A stretch of DNA of 9,177 nt from MAG-121220-bin8 sp965655865. GTDB lineage: Bacteria > Bacteroidota > Bacteroidia > Flavobacteriales > Flavobacteriaceae. This document shows positions 1 to 6,629 of the stretch, one piece after another. Where the stretch lies: positions 1 through 9,177 of the forward strand of contig CBFHJJ010000033.1 of NCBI GenBank assembly GCA_965655865.1, in the 5' to 3' direction. The position numbers were made by a program, and so were the translations under genes. How positions within the stretch are numbered: the first letter of the stretch is position 1; the number at the start of each line of letters is the position of its first letter. The notes below the pieces were generated by a model, which ran no database searches, had not been told where the DNA came from, and saw nothing but the letters and a program-made list of their open reading frames with translations.

Positions 1-131
1 GCTAGCCAAACTGAAGAACCCGTTATCCCTGAAGCAAAAACAGGCAGCACAAAAAAACCACTACCAAGCATACCGCCAATACTAATAGCAATTACATACG
101 GCAACGAAAGACTTCTGTCTAGTTTTTTCAT
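1..131 (-). CDS. APC-family amino-acid permease, N-terminal fragment
   Basis: Reading leftward from an ATG whose complement is at 129-131, 43 complete codons are open to the window edge, so only the N-terminus is present. The peptide begins MKKLDRSLSLPYVIAISIGG and continues through an MLGSGFFVLP stretch into a hydrophobic segment. The pattern of a short basic cytoplasmic tail, then GG-x-LGSG-x-F-x-LP in the first membrane helix, is the substrate-binding unwound region typical of amino acid-polyamine-organocation (APC) transporters. Such proteins sit in the inner membrane and move amino acids or related compounds by cation-coupled transport or exchange. Substrate cannot be inferred from this fragment. 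It lies 79 nt downstream of lepA on the same strand, and that spacer has no clear terminator or canonical -7 element, so the two could be co-transcribed. Family assignment is fairly firm; subfamily is unknown. Confidence 0.72.
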   Translation of the reverse strand, partial: MKKLDRSLSLPYVIAISIGGMLGSGFFVLPVFASGITGSSVWL

Positions 132-210
132 TCAAATAAAAATAATGTTTTTAAGCAGAATTCCTATAAAGAAGCTTTTAATTTTGACAAAAAAGAATAA
201 AGAAGAATAT

Positions 211-2007
211 CTAGTCGTTGAGTTTTAGAACAGCCATAAATGCTTCCTGGGGAATTTCAACACTTCCTACTTGTCTCATTTTCTTTTTACCCTTTTTTTG
301 TCTTTCAAGAAGTTTCCTTTTTCTGCTAATATCTCCTCCATAACATTTGGCAGTTACATCTTTTCTAACAGCTTTTATTGTTTCTCTTGAGATGATTTTA
401 GCGCCAATAGCGGCTTGTATAGGAATGTCAAACTGTTGTCTAGGAATTAATTGTCGTAATTTCTCACACATTTTTTTTCCAATAGAGTAGGCGTTGTCAG
501 CATGAATTAAAGAAGAAAGCGCATCAACAGAACTGCCATTTAATAATAAATCCACTTTAACAAGCTTGGATTTTCTCATCCCAATTGGAGAGTAGTCAAA
601 GGAGGCATAACCTTTTGAAACCGTTTTAAGACGGTCATAAAAATCGAACACAATTTCAGCCAGCGGCATGTCGAAAATAAGCTCAACTCTTTGTGTAGTT
701 AAATAGGTTTGGTTCTTTATCTCTCCTCTTTTTTCAATACACAAACTCATCACGTTTCCAACATAATCAGACTTTGTAATTATGGTAGCTTTAATAAAAG
801 GCTCTTCAACTCTTTCTAGGCTCGAAGGGTCAGGCAGGTCGGTTGGATTGTTTACAAGTATTGGAGCGCTTGGGTCTTTTCTAGTATATGCGCTATAAGA
901 CACGTTAGGAACCGTTGTAATCACAGACATATTAAACTCTCTTTCGAGTCTTTCTTGGATTATCTCTAAATGAAGCATTCCTAAAAAACCACATCTAAAA
1001 CCAAAACCAAGAGCCGAGGAGCTTTCAGGCGAGTAAACAAGAGAAGCGTCGTTTAGCTGTAGCTTGTCCATTGAGGATCGCAACTCTTCATAATCTTCTG
1101 TGTCAACTGGATAAATACCGGCAAAAACCATTGGCTTTACGTCTTCAAAGCCAGAAACCCCCACACTGTCTACCGAGTCGACATCAATAATCGTGTCACC
1201 AACCTTAACTTCTTTTGCGTTTTTAATTCCAGTTATTAAATAACCTACATCTCCTGCGCCAATATGTTTTTTAGGCGTTTGCGTAAGATTTAAAGTGCCA
1301 ACCTCGTCAGCAGAATATTCTTTTTGAGTAGCAAGAAATTTAATCCCTTGGCCTTTAGAAATTTTTCCAGAAAAAACTCGAAAATAAGTTTCTACACCTC
1401 TAAAAGGGTTATAAACTGAATCAAAAATAAGCGCCTTTAAGGGAGCGTTGTCGTCTGTTTTTGGAGCGGGAACCACATTAATTATGGCGTCTAAAATATC
1501 ACCAATTCCAAGGCCTGTTTTTGCAGACGCGTGTATAATTTCTTCTTTTTTACAACCAAGCAGATCAATAATATCATCGCTAACCTCCTCTGGATTTGCC
1601 GACGGGAGGTCAATTTTGTTTAGAACAGGGATAATCTCTAGGTCATTTTCCAGGGCTAGATAAAGGTTAGATATCGTTTGAGCCTGAATGCTTTGAGCGG
1701 CATCTACAATAAGAAGCGCGCCTTCACAAGCTGCAATTGACCTAGAAACCTCGTAAGAAAAATCAACATGACCAGGTGTGTCTATTAAATTTAAAACATA
1801 CTCGGTGCCGTTTTTTTCGTAATTCATTTGTATAGCATGAGACTTGATTGTTATACCTCTTTCTCTTTCTATATCCATATTGTCTAAAAGCTGATCCTGT
1901 TTTTCCCTACTAGTAACAGCCCCGGTGTAATCAAGAAGCCTGTCGGCAAGAGTACTTTTACCGTGGTCGATATGAGCGATAATACAGAAGTTTCTAATTT
2001 CAGCCAT
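211..2007 (-). CDS. lepA: Elongation factor 4 (LepA), ribosome-associated GTPase
   Basis: The product has 598 residues, matching the roughly 600 of the family. LepA/EF4 is a translational GTPase that binds the 70S ribosome and is linked to back-translocation or recovery of stalled ribosomes and to 30S biogenesis. The G domain carries the P-loop AHIDHGKS (11-18), RERGITI switch I (about 48-54), DTPGHVD (76-82, with the catalytic-type His80) and NKID (130-133), then a SAK motif. Domain II and two EF-G-like domains follow, ending in the LepA-specific basic C-terminal domain containing KCYGGDISRKRKLLERQKKG. I chose the ATG giving MAEIRNFCIIAHIDHGKS. A GTG six codons upstream also extends the frame, but its first base is the last base of the predicted -7 promoter element, so it should not be in the mRNA. 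The gene is divergent from dusB across an assembly gap. The reading frame is intact. Confidence 0.97.
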   Translation of the reverse strand: MAEIRNFCIIAHIDHGKSTLADRLLDYTGAVTSREKQDQLLDNMDIERERGITIKSHAIQMNYEKNGTEYVLNLIDTPGHVDFSYEVSRSIAACEGALLIVDAAQSIQAQTISNLYLALENDLEIIPVLNKIDLPSANPEEVSDDIIDLLGCKKEEIIHASAKTGLGIGDILDAIINVVPAPKTDDNAPLKALIFDSVYNPFRGVETYFRVFSGKISKGQGIKFLATQKEYSADEVGTLNLTQTPKKHIGAGDVGYLITGIKNAKEVKVGDTIIDVDSVDSVGVSGFEDVKPMVFAGIYPVDTEDYEELRSSMDKLQLNDASLVYSPESSSALGFGFRCGFLGMLHLEIIQERLEREFNMSVITTVPNVSYSAYTRKDPSAPILVNNPTDLPDPSSLERVEEPFIKATIITKSDYVGNVMSLCIEKRGEIKNQTYLTTQRVELIFDMPLAEIVFDFYDRLKTVSKGYASFDYSPIGMRKSKLVKVDLLLNGSSVDALSSLIHADNAYSIGKKMCEKLRQLIPRQQFDIPIQAAIGAKIISRETIKAVRKDVTAKCYGGDISRKRKLLERQKKGKKKMRQVGSVEIPQEAFMAVLKLND

Positions 2008-2024
2008 TAAGAATAAATTAGGCA

Positions 2025-2032
2025 CAAATATA
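2025..2032 (-). promoter_or_regulatory. Predicted -7 promoter element of lepA (TATATTTG)
   Basis: On the minus strand this reads TATATTTG, an exact match to the Bacteroidota housekeeping sigma -7 consensus TAnnTTTG. Transcription would start about 4-6 nt further on (near 2020), giving a leader of roughly 12 nt before the lepA ATG. The partner -33 TTTG should lie close to or inside the N run, so it cannot be assessed. Confidence 0.6.
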
Positions 2033-2054
2033 ATGCAATAAACTCTTTAAGTCT

Positions 2055-2064
2055 NNNNNNNNNN
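2055..2064. other. Assembly gap (10 N)
   Basis: Ten consecutive N bases lie between the divergent lepA and dusB promoters. This marks a scaffold join or unresolved bases. Ten may be a placeholder rather than a measured length, so the real lepA-dusB distance and any element between them, including both -33 boxes or a small gene or RNA, are unknown. Confidence 0.97.
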
Positions 2065-2075
2065 GATTAATATTT

Positions 2076-2083
2076 TACTTTTG
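2076..2083 (+). promoter_or_regulatory. Predicted -7 promoter element of dusB (TACTTTTG)
   Basis: TACTTTTG matches the Bacteroidota -7 consensus TAnnTTTG and lies in the extended context TTTTACTTTTGCA. The predicted transcription start is near 2088, leaving about 12 nt before the TTG start of dusB. A -33 TTTG at the normal spacing of about 19 nt would fall at about 2053-2056, on the edge of the assembly gap. Confidence 0.6.
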
Positions 2084-2100
2084 CACTAAAACATTAACTT

Positions 2101-3096
2101 TTGATTAAGATAGGTGATATAGAAATACCAAACTTTCCTCTTTTATTGGCCCCAATGGAAGATGTAAGCGACCCCCCTTTTAGAGCCTTGTGTAAGGAGC
2201 AAGGGGCTGATGTCGTTTATACAGAGTTTATCTCAAGCGAAGGGCTTATAAGGAATGCTCAAAAAAGTGTAATTAAATTAGACATTTTTGAAAAAGAAAG
2301 ACCGGTTGGAATTCAAATTTTTGGCGCAAACCTTGACTCGATGCTTCAGTCTATAGATATCGTTGAGTCTGTAAAACCAGATATTATAGATATAAATTTT
2401 GGATGTCCAGTAAAAAAAGTTGTGTCAAAAGGTGCGGGAGCAGGAATTTTAAAAGACATTGACCTTATGGTAAAACTAACAAGTGAAATGTGTAAAAGAA
2501 CCAAGCTTCCAGTTACTATTAAAACTAGACTTGGTTGGGATGAGAACTCAATAAAAATAGTTGAGGTTGCAGAAAGACTGCAAGATGTTGGGGCAAAAGC
2601 AATTTCTATACACGGCAGAACTAGAGCTCAAATGTATAAGGGTGAAGCAAACTGGAAGCCGATAGCTGAAGTAAAAAACAACCCAAGAATGTTTATTCCT
2701 GTTTTTGGAAACGGAGATGTAAATAGTCCTGAAAAAGCAAAATTAATGAGAGACGAGTTTGGTTTAGATGGAGCTATGATTGGCAGGGCAAGCATAGGGA
2801 ATCCTTGGTTTTTTAATCAAGTAAAAGCTTTTTTAAAAACAGGAGAAAAAATACAACCACCCTCTATTTTAGAAAGAATTAATGTTGCCAAACGCCACCT
2901 AGAAATGTCTATTAAATGGAAAGGCGAACGACTAGGAATTTTAGAAACAAGAAGACATTATTCTAATTATTTTAAAGGAATAAAAGACTTTAAGCCTTAC
3001 AGAACAAAACTAGTTACCCTTGAATCAACACAAGAACTAATGAGTTTGTTTTCTGAATTAGAAGAAATAAATGAGACCCTATTGGTTACAGCTTAA
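2101..3096 (+). CDS. dusB: tRNA-dihydrouridine synthase, DusB-like
   Basis: This 331-residue flavoenzyme reduces specific uridines in the tRNA D-loop to dihydrouridine using FMN and NADPH. An N-terminal TIM barrel opens with the FMN-contacting LLLAPMEDVSDPPFR (14-28). The active-site segment DINFGCPVKKVVSKGAGAG (97-115) places the general-acid Cys at 102. Lys141 (TIKTRLGW), HGRTR (171-175) and PVFGNGDV supply further FMN or phosphate contacts, and a helical C-terminal domain contains RRHYSNYFKGIK. The start is TTG: an in-frame TAA lies at 2095-2097 and the next in-frame Met is residue 19 inside the barrel, so TTG is the only reasonable common start codon. There is no Shine-Dalgarno sequence. 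The 3' end overlaps the convergent permease gene by 11 bp. The exact Dus subclass is assigned by overall similarity to the Bacteroidota DusB type. Confidence 0.95.
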   Translation: MIKIGDIEIPNFPLLLAPMEDVSDPPFRALCKEQGADVVYTEFISSEGLIRNAQKSVIKLDIFEKERPVGIQIFGANLDSMLQSIDIVESVKPDIIDINFGCPVKKVVSKGAGAGILKDIDLMVKLTSEMCKRTKLPVTIKTRLGWDENSIKIVEVAERLQDVGAKAISIHGRTRAQMYKGEANWKPIAEVKNNPRMFIPVFGNGDVNSPEKAKLMRDEFGLDGAMIGRASIGNPWFFNQVKAFLKTGEKIQPPSILERINVAKRHLEMSIKWKGERLGILETRRHYSNYFKGIKDFKPYRTKLVTLESTQELMSLFSELEEINETLLVTA

Positions 3097-4276
3097 TTTT
3101 TAGACTAGTTTTAGAGGCGATGTAAGACCCAATAGAACAAACCGTCAAAAGAAACACAATTACCAACACTATATTTGACATCTCTAAGCTTACTGGATAA
3201 GGAATTTCAGTCCCCGCCAGCTTAATAAACGAATAGGATTTTTGTAAGGACACAAAACAAATTCCAGAAAATAAACCTATTGCCCCGCCAGATAAAGAAA
3301 TCATTAGGCCGTGCTTAAAAAACAAATTTTGTATGTTTTTTTTGGTGGCACCAAGCTTTAAAAGAGTTTGTACTCCTTTTCTTTTTTCTACAATTAAAAT
3401 AATTATTGCACCAATTGAATTAAACATTGCTACGGTTAATATTAAACCCATAAGAATGTTTAAAATTAACCCCTCCACATTTAGCATCTTATAATATGTT
3501 TGGTTAAGTTCTTCTCTTGAGCTAACTAAAAAACCCTTATTAAACACTTTTTTTAAAGCCTTTATTAGAGGTTTTGGATTATCAAAAGACTTAATCAATA
3601 TGGACGTAATTTCTTTTTTGTCTTTTTTTAAAAGGGTTCGAGTTGAATTTAAAGAAGCAAAAACAGTTCTTTGATCCTTGTCGTTTGAAGAAGAGTATAC
3701 GCCTGAGGGAATAAAACCTAAAGATCGAACAGGTTTTTTAAGTAAAGAAGAATTTGAATTATTGTTAGGAACACCAAGACTTAACACCCCGCCATAATTA
3801 AAAAGACCAAGGTTTAATTTGTCAGCAATATAATAACTAACCAAAACCTCGTTAGAGTTTAAATCTAACCATCTTCCAACAGAGATAATACTATCAATTT
3901 CAATAACCTTTCTAAAGTTTTTATCAACACCCACAAGGTTGCCGAAGGTGTTTTTTCCATCACTGCTTAGAAGAACTTTTTCTTCAAGGACTTTCGAATA
4001 AATAAAATAATCATTGCTTGAAGAAAGCCAGTTTAACTGACTTTCGGTCGGTGTGAAAGCAGATAAAGATGTGGAGCTAATTTTAATATCAGGATCAAAA
4101 GCTTTATTATAATTAAGACCAAAATCTTTAAGCCCAGAAAACACAGAAAGAACAATAAAAAAAGAGCACGAGGCCACCACCAAAACAAAAGAAGCCGTTA
4201 AACTTATAAAATTTACAATATTGAATTTACTTTTTGAAAAAAAATATTTTTTTGAAACAAAAAAACTAATCCCCAT
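3086..4276 (-). CDS. LolC/LolE-like ABC transporter permease (FtsX domain)
   Basis: A 396-residue inner-membrane protein with the four-helix layout of LolC/LolE/MacB-type permeases. A first membrane segment (about 21-46, ending FFIVLSVFSGLKDFG) is followed by a large periplasmic domain (about 50-265, with the family-typical AFDPDIKI at its start) and an FtsX-like core with membrane segments at about 269-296, 322-344 and 368-387. The cytoplasmic loop EKRKGVQTLLKLGATKKNIQ (297-316) is the usual contact with the partner ATPase. LolC/E proteins extract lipoproteins from the inner membrane for delivery to LolA. No LolD-like ATPase lies in this window, so the partner must be elsewhere. It starts 1 nt after rbfA stops, so translation is probably coupled. 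It is the last gene of the minus-strand series and its stop overlaps the end of convergent dusB. Lipoprotein export is inferred; another MacB-like role cannot be excluded. Confidence 0.87.
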   Translation of the reverse strand: MGISFFVSKKYFFSKSKFNIVNFISLTASFVLVVASCSFFIVLSVFSGLKDFGLNYNKAFDPDIKISSTSLSAFTPTESQLNWLSSSNDYFIYSKVLEEKVLLSSDGKNTFGNLVGVDKNFRKVIEIDSIISVGRWLDLNSNEVLVSYYIADKLNLGLFNYGGVLSLGVPNNNSNSSLLKKPVRSLGFIPSGVYSSSNDKDQRTVFASLNSTRTLLKKDKKEITSILIKSFDNPKPLIKALKKVFNKGFLVSSREELNQTYYKMLNVEGLILNILMGLILTVAMFNSIGAIIILIVEKRKGVQTLLKLGATKKNIQNLFFKHGLMISLSGGAIGLFSGICFVSLQKSYSFIKLAGTEIPYPVSLEMSNIVLVIVFLLTVCSIGSYIASKTSLKIKL

Positions 4277-4277
4277 T

Positions 4278-4670
4278 TTATATTTTTTTTCTTTTAGGCA
4301 AAAGAGAGCTGTTTTTAATAGGGTCTTCTGTTTTTTTCAAAGCCTTGTCTATAGAATCAATATGCTCTAAAGAATCGTCGTTGTAAAAAAATAGTTCAGG
4401 AATCCTTCTTACTTGGTTTTTAACCAATAAAGCCAAAGAATGTCTTATGGCATTTTTTTTATTTGAAAACAAATCGAAAATCATTTTCGTGTTTTTTACA
4501 GGAAATATACTTATATAAGTTTTTGCAGAAGAAAGATCAGACGAAACCCTAACCTTTGTTACAGACGCAATTACAGACCCTGACAAATTTTCTTTTAAAA
4601 GCTGCTGTAGAATTACAGTTAGATCTTGCTGAATTACGGCTCCTATTTTTTTTTGTCGGGTTGTTTCCAT
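4278..4670 (-). CDS. rbfA: 30S ribosome-binding factor A (RbfA)
   Basis: RbfA is a small KH-fold protein that binds the immature 30S subunit near the 5' end of 16S rRNA and assists late maturation, especially in the cold. The 130-residue product has the family pattern: an N-terminal METTRQKKIGAVIQQDLTVI helix, the strand VTKVRVSSDLSSAKTYISIF, and the C-terminal core helix and strand RHSLALLVKNQVRRIPELFF followed by NDDSLEHIDSIDKAL. A lysine-rich tail closes the protein. The start is the ATG complementary to 4668-4670. Only 25 nt separate it from the pyk stop, yet that spacer contains a perfect -7 element, so rbfA probably has its own promoter and an almost leaderless transcript. The LolC/E-like gene follows after 1 nt, making a two-gene unit. 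Confidence 0.93.
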   Translation of the reverse strand: METTRQKKIGAVIQQDLTVILQQLLKENLSGSVIASVTKVRVSSDLSSAKTYISIFPVKNTKMIFDLFSNKKNAIRHSLALLVKNQVRRIPELFFYNDDSLEHIDSIDKALKKTEDPIKNSSLLPKRKKI

Positions 4671-4674
4671 ATTA

Positions 4675-4682
4675 CAAAAATA
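4675..4682 (-). promoter_or_regulatory. Predicted -7 promoter element of rbfA (TATTTTTG)
   Basis: The minus strand reads TATTTTTG, matching TAnnTTTG, with its last base only 4 nt before the rbfA ATG. A transcript initiated here would start at or within a base or two of the start codon. No convincing -33 TTTG is seen at 19-21 nt upstream, inside the 3' end of pyk. The site could be coincidental in such AT-rich DNA. Confidence 0.45.
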
Positions 4683-4695
4683 CAGAAAACTTTAA

Positions 4696-6120
4696 CTATA
4701 ATCTTGAAATACGAAGCGTGTTTACTTGCCCTTTTTCTTTTACCGGCATAGCGGCAAGGTTAATTACAAGCTCACCCTCTTCAACAAAACCCTTTTCAAT
4801 TGCCAAACGGTTTACCTCTTCAACAGTTTTGTCAGTACTAACAAAATTGTCATAATAAATACACTTGACTCCCCAAAGCAATCCAAGCTGAGAAAGAATA
4901 CGTTTGTTTGAGGTAAAAACCAATATTATTGCAGAAGGTCTCCAAGAGGAAATCTGCCAAGCGGTGTAGCCGCTGTTGGTAAGCGTACAAATGGCTGAAG
5001 CGCTTAATTCATTAGCAATATTACATGCCTGAAAACAAATAGCTTTTGTAATAACTCTTTTAGAGTGAATTTCAGGCAGAGTGTCTGGAACCGAAATTAA
5101 AGGAGAGTTTTCAACCCCCTTAATGATCTTTCCAATTGTTTGAATTACTTCAACAGGGTATCTCCCTACAGATGTTTCTCCAGAAAGCATAACCGCATCA
5201 GCACCGTCCATTACAGAATTGGCCACATCGTTAACTTCAGCTCTTGAAGGCGTAAGACTATCAATCATTGACTCCATCATTTGAGTAGCAATTATAATAG
5301 GTTTTCGGGCTTTTTTTGCCTTATTAACCATAAGCTTTTGCTTTAAAGGGACTTCCTCTGCGGGAATTTCAAGACCTAAATCTCCCCTAGCCACCATTAA
5401 ACCATCAGCCGCATGAAGTATAGCATCTAGATTAAGTATAGCTTCCGGTTTTTCAATTTTAGCAATAATTGGAATTTTATGTTTTGAGTTTTCGGATATT
5501 AATTCTTCAAGCTCACAAACGTCTTCTTTTGTTCTAACAAAAGAGAGCGCTAACCAATCAAAATTATTTTTTATTGCAAACAAAGCATCTGCTTTATCCT
5601 TTTCTGTAAGAGCCGGCAAAGAAAGTTTTGTGTTAGGAAGGTTTACCCCTTTTTTAGATTTAAGCTCACCTCCTTGAACAACTTTTACCTTAACTAAATC
5701 TTTTTTATTTGTTTCAAGAATTTCTAAAATTATTTTACCGTCATCAACTAAAACTTTTTCTCCTTTTGAAACATCCTTAGGAAAGTCCTTATAGTTTATA
5801 GAAACCAAATCAGAATCACCTAAATCTAACTCGTTTGTTGTAATTGAAAAGAAAGCCTCGTTTTCAACAATAACACCCTCTTTTACATTGCCTAAGCGAA
5901 TTTTCGGACCCTGTAAATCCCCTAAAACTGCAACATGAAAATCTAACAAGGAGCTAATTTCTCGAATGTTTGAAACGGTGTTTTTTACCTCATCATGGTT
6001 GGCGTGTGAAAAATTAACGCGAAATACATTAACCCCGTTTTCAATTAAAGACTTAAGCATTGTCTTGTCAGTCGAGCTAGGCCCAAGGGTTGCTATTATT
6101 TTAGTTTTATTTAAGGTCAT
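4696..6120 (-). CDS. pyk: Pyruvate kinase
   Basis: Pyruvate kinase transfers phosphate from phosphoenolpyruvate to ADP, the last step of glycolysis. The 474-residue product has the full architecture: an A-domain TIM barrel opening with KTKIIATLGPSS and RVNFSH (Arg34), an inserted B domain (about 70-168, beginning LGDLQGPKIRLG), the active-site strand IIAKIEKPEA (Lys221, Mg-binding Glu223), ARGDLG (Asp247), the signature ATQMMESMIDSLTPSRAEVN (Thr279), MLSGETSVGRYP, and a C-terminal domain (about 355-474, with TLTNSGYTAWQISSWRP). I chose the ATG, which leaves 1 nt after the IPExxxVDY stop. A TTG three codons earlier would overlap that gene and is less likely. All catalytic positions that I can place are intact. 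Allosteric effectors cannot be read from the sequence. It lies in the minus-strand cluster between the IPExxxVDY gene and rbfA. Confidence 0.97.
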   Translation of the reverse strand: MTLNKTKIIATLGPSSTDKTMLKSLIENGVNVFRVNFSHANHDEVKNTVSNIREISSLLDFHVAVLGDLQGPKIRLGNVKEGVIVENEAFFSITTNELDLGDSDLVSINYKDFPKDVSKGEKVLVDDGKIILEILETNKKDLVKVKVVQGGELKSKKGVNLPNTKLSLPALTEKDKADALFAIKNNFDWLALSFVRTKEDVCELEELISENSKHKIPIIAKIEKPEAILNLDAILHAADGLMVARGDLGLEIPAEEVPLKQKLMVNKAKKARKPIIIATQMMESMIDSLTPSRAEVNDVANSVMDGADAVMLSGETSVGRYPVEVIQTIGKIIKGVENSPLISVPDTLPEIHSKRVITKAICFQACNIANELSASAICTLTNSGYTAWQISSWRPSAIILVFTSNKRILSQLGLLWGVKCIYYDNFVSTDKTVEEVNRLAIEKGFVEEGELVINLAAMPVKEKGQVNTLRISRL

Positions 6121-6121
6121 G

Positions 6122-6583
6122 TTATTCAAATATTAAATTTTCTTTAGATTTAAGCTTCTTTTTAGGGATTTTATAGATAGAAATAATTTCAGGAATTTCA
6201 GGAATTTTTTTTAAAAAATCAGCAAAAAGACATTGATCCCCAACACACTTCAACACGTATTGCACAGAGCGAATTTCTGGCATTAAAAAAAAGGTTTCAA
6301 CTGAATTTTGAAAAAAAGATAATGAACCCTCAGAACTAACAGAGTTTTTACAAGAATTATTATATATCCAGAAATCTAAATCAGACTTTTTGTTGAAATA
6401 GTTATACGACATAAAAGAACCTTTTGCAGACTTAAACGTAAGATCTTTTTTTGTTCTAGAGAAGCGCGTCCCCAAATGAAAGTTTAGCAAAAGAACGAGC
6501 TTAAAAAATTCATCATTAAAATGTAAAGCGAAATAACTTGTGTCTTTTTCAGGCTCAATATGTTTCAAGATGTGATTAGACAT
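6122..6583 (-). CDS. IPExxxVDY-family protein, divergent
   Basis: A 153-residue protein of unknown function. I assign it to the IPExxxVDY family, which is restricted to Bacteroidota and characteristically sits next to pyk. Support comes from position (directly upstream of pyk, 1 nt spacing), length, the C-terminal ending KKKLKSKENLIFE, which is usual for the family, and a degenerate signature MPEIRSVQY at 101-109 where IPExxxVDY is expected. The signature Ile is Met and the Asp is Gln. The protein is basic and aromatic-rich (for example HFNDEFFKLVLLLNFHLGTR at 21-40). There is no signal peptide or membrane helix, so it is probably cytoplasmic. A small IPEIPE repeat occurs at 127-132. A -7 promoter element lies just upstream. 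No biochemical role is known to me, and none is proposed beyond a possible link to pyk expression or function from conserved adjacency. Confidence 0.75.
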   Translation of the reverse strand: MSNHILKHIEPEKDTSYFALHFNDEFFKLVLLLNFHLGTRFSRTKKDLTFKSAKGSFMSYNYFNKKSDLDFWIYNNSCKNSVSSEGSLSFFQNSVETFFLMPEIRSVQYVLKCVGDQCLFADFLKKIPEIPEIISIYKIPKKKLKSKENLIFE

Positions 6584-6588
6584 AAGTT

Positions 6589-6596
6589 CAAATATA
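6589..6596 (-). promoter_or_regulatory. Predicted -7 promoter element of the IPExxxVDY-pyk unit (TATATTTG)
   Basis: The minus strand reads TATATTTG, an exact TAnnTTTG match in the 46-nt spacer between fabF and the IPExxxVDY gene. Its last base is 5 nt before the ATG, so the transcript would be leaderless or nearly so. A clear -33 TTTG is not present; the best candidate is a T-rich stretch about 20 nt upstream. Confidence 0.5.
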
Positions 6597-6629
6597 CAAC
6601 ATGTAATAGTTATTGAGGAAAACGAAAGA

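Noticed and set aside
103..113. AACGAAAGACT shared with 6621-6631
   Set aside because: An 11-base match is expected several times by chance in a window of this size, and the contexts differ.
132..210. Possible promoter or terminator between lepA and the permease
   Set aside because: On the minus strand TTTG (188-191) is followed after 19 nt by TATAGGAA, which lacks the TTTG half of the -7 box. A TTTATTTG next to the ATG is also an imperfect match. No stem-loop with a T tract is visible, so neither is reported as a feature.
1448..1663. Open frame on the plus strand within lepA, and similar ones at 4556-4855, 4726-4911, 6969-7160, 7072-7353, 8004-8258, 8332-8583 and 8903-9130
   Set aside because: All lie antisense to or across well-supported genes, have no family resemblance and lack credible start context; they are shadows of the real coding frames.
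4281..4292. Long T tract near the rbfA/permease junction as a terminator
   Set aside because: On the coding strand it reads as A-rich codons for the lysine-rich RbfA tail, there is no stem, and the next gene starts 1 nt later.
6120..6129. Upstream TTG start for pyk giving three extra residues
   Set aside because: The ATG at 6120 gives the normal N-terminus, sits 1 nt after the preceding stop, and avoids an 8-nt overlap with the IPExxxVDY gene.
6187..6208. Short direct repeat (AGGAATTTC) within the IPExxxVDY gene
   Set aside because: It simply encodes the local IPEIPE peptide repeat and is too short to indicate a mobile or regulatory element.
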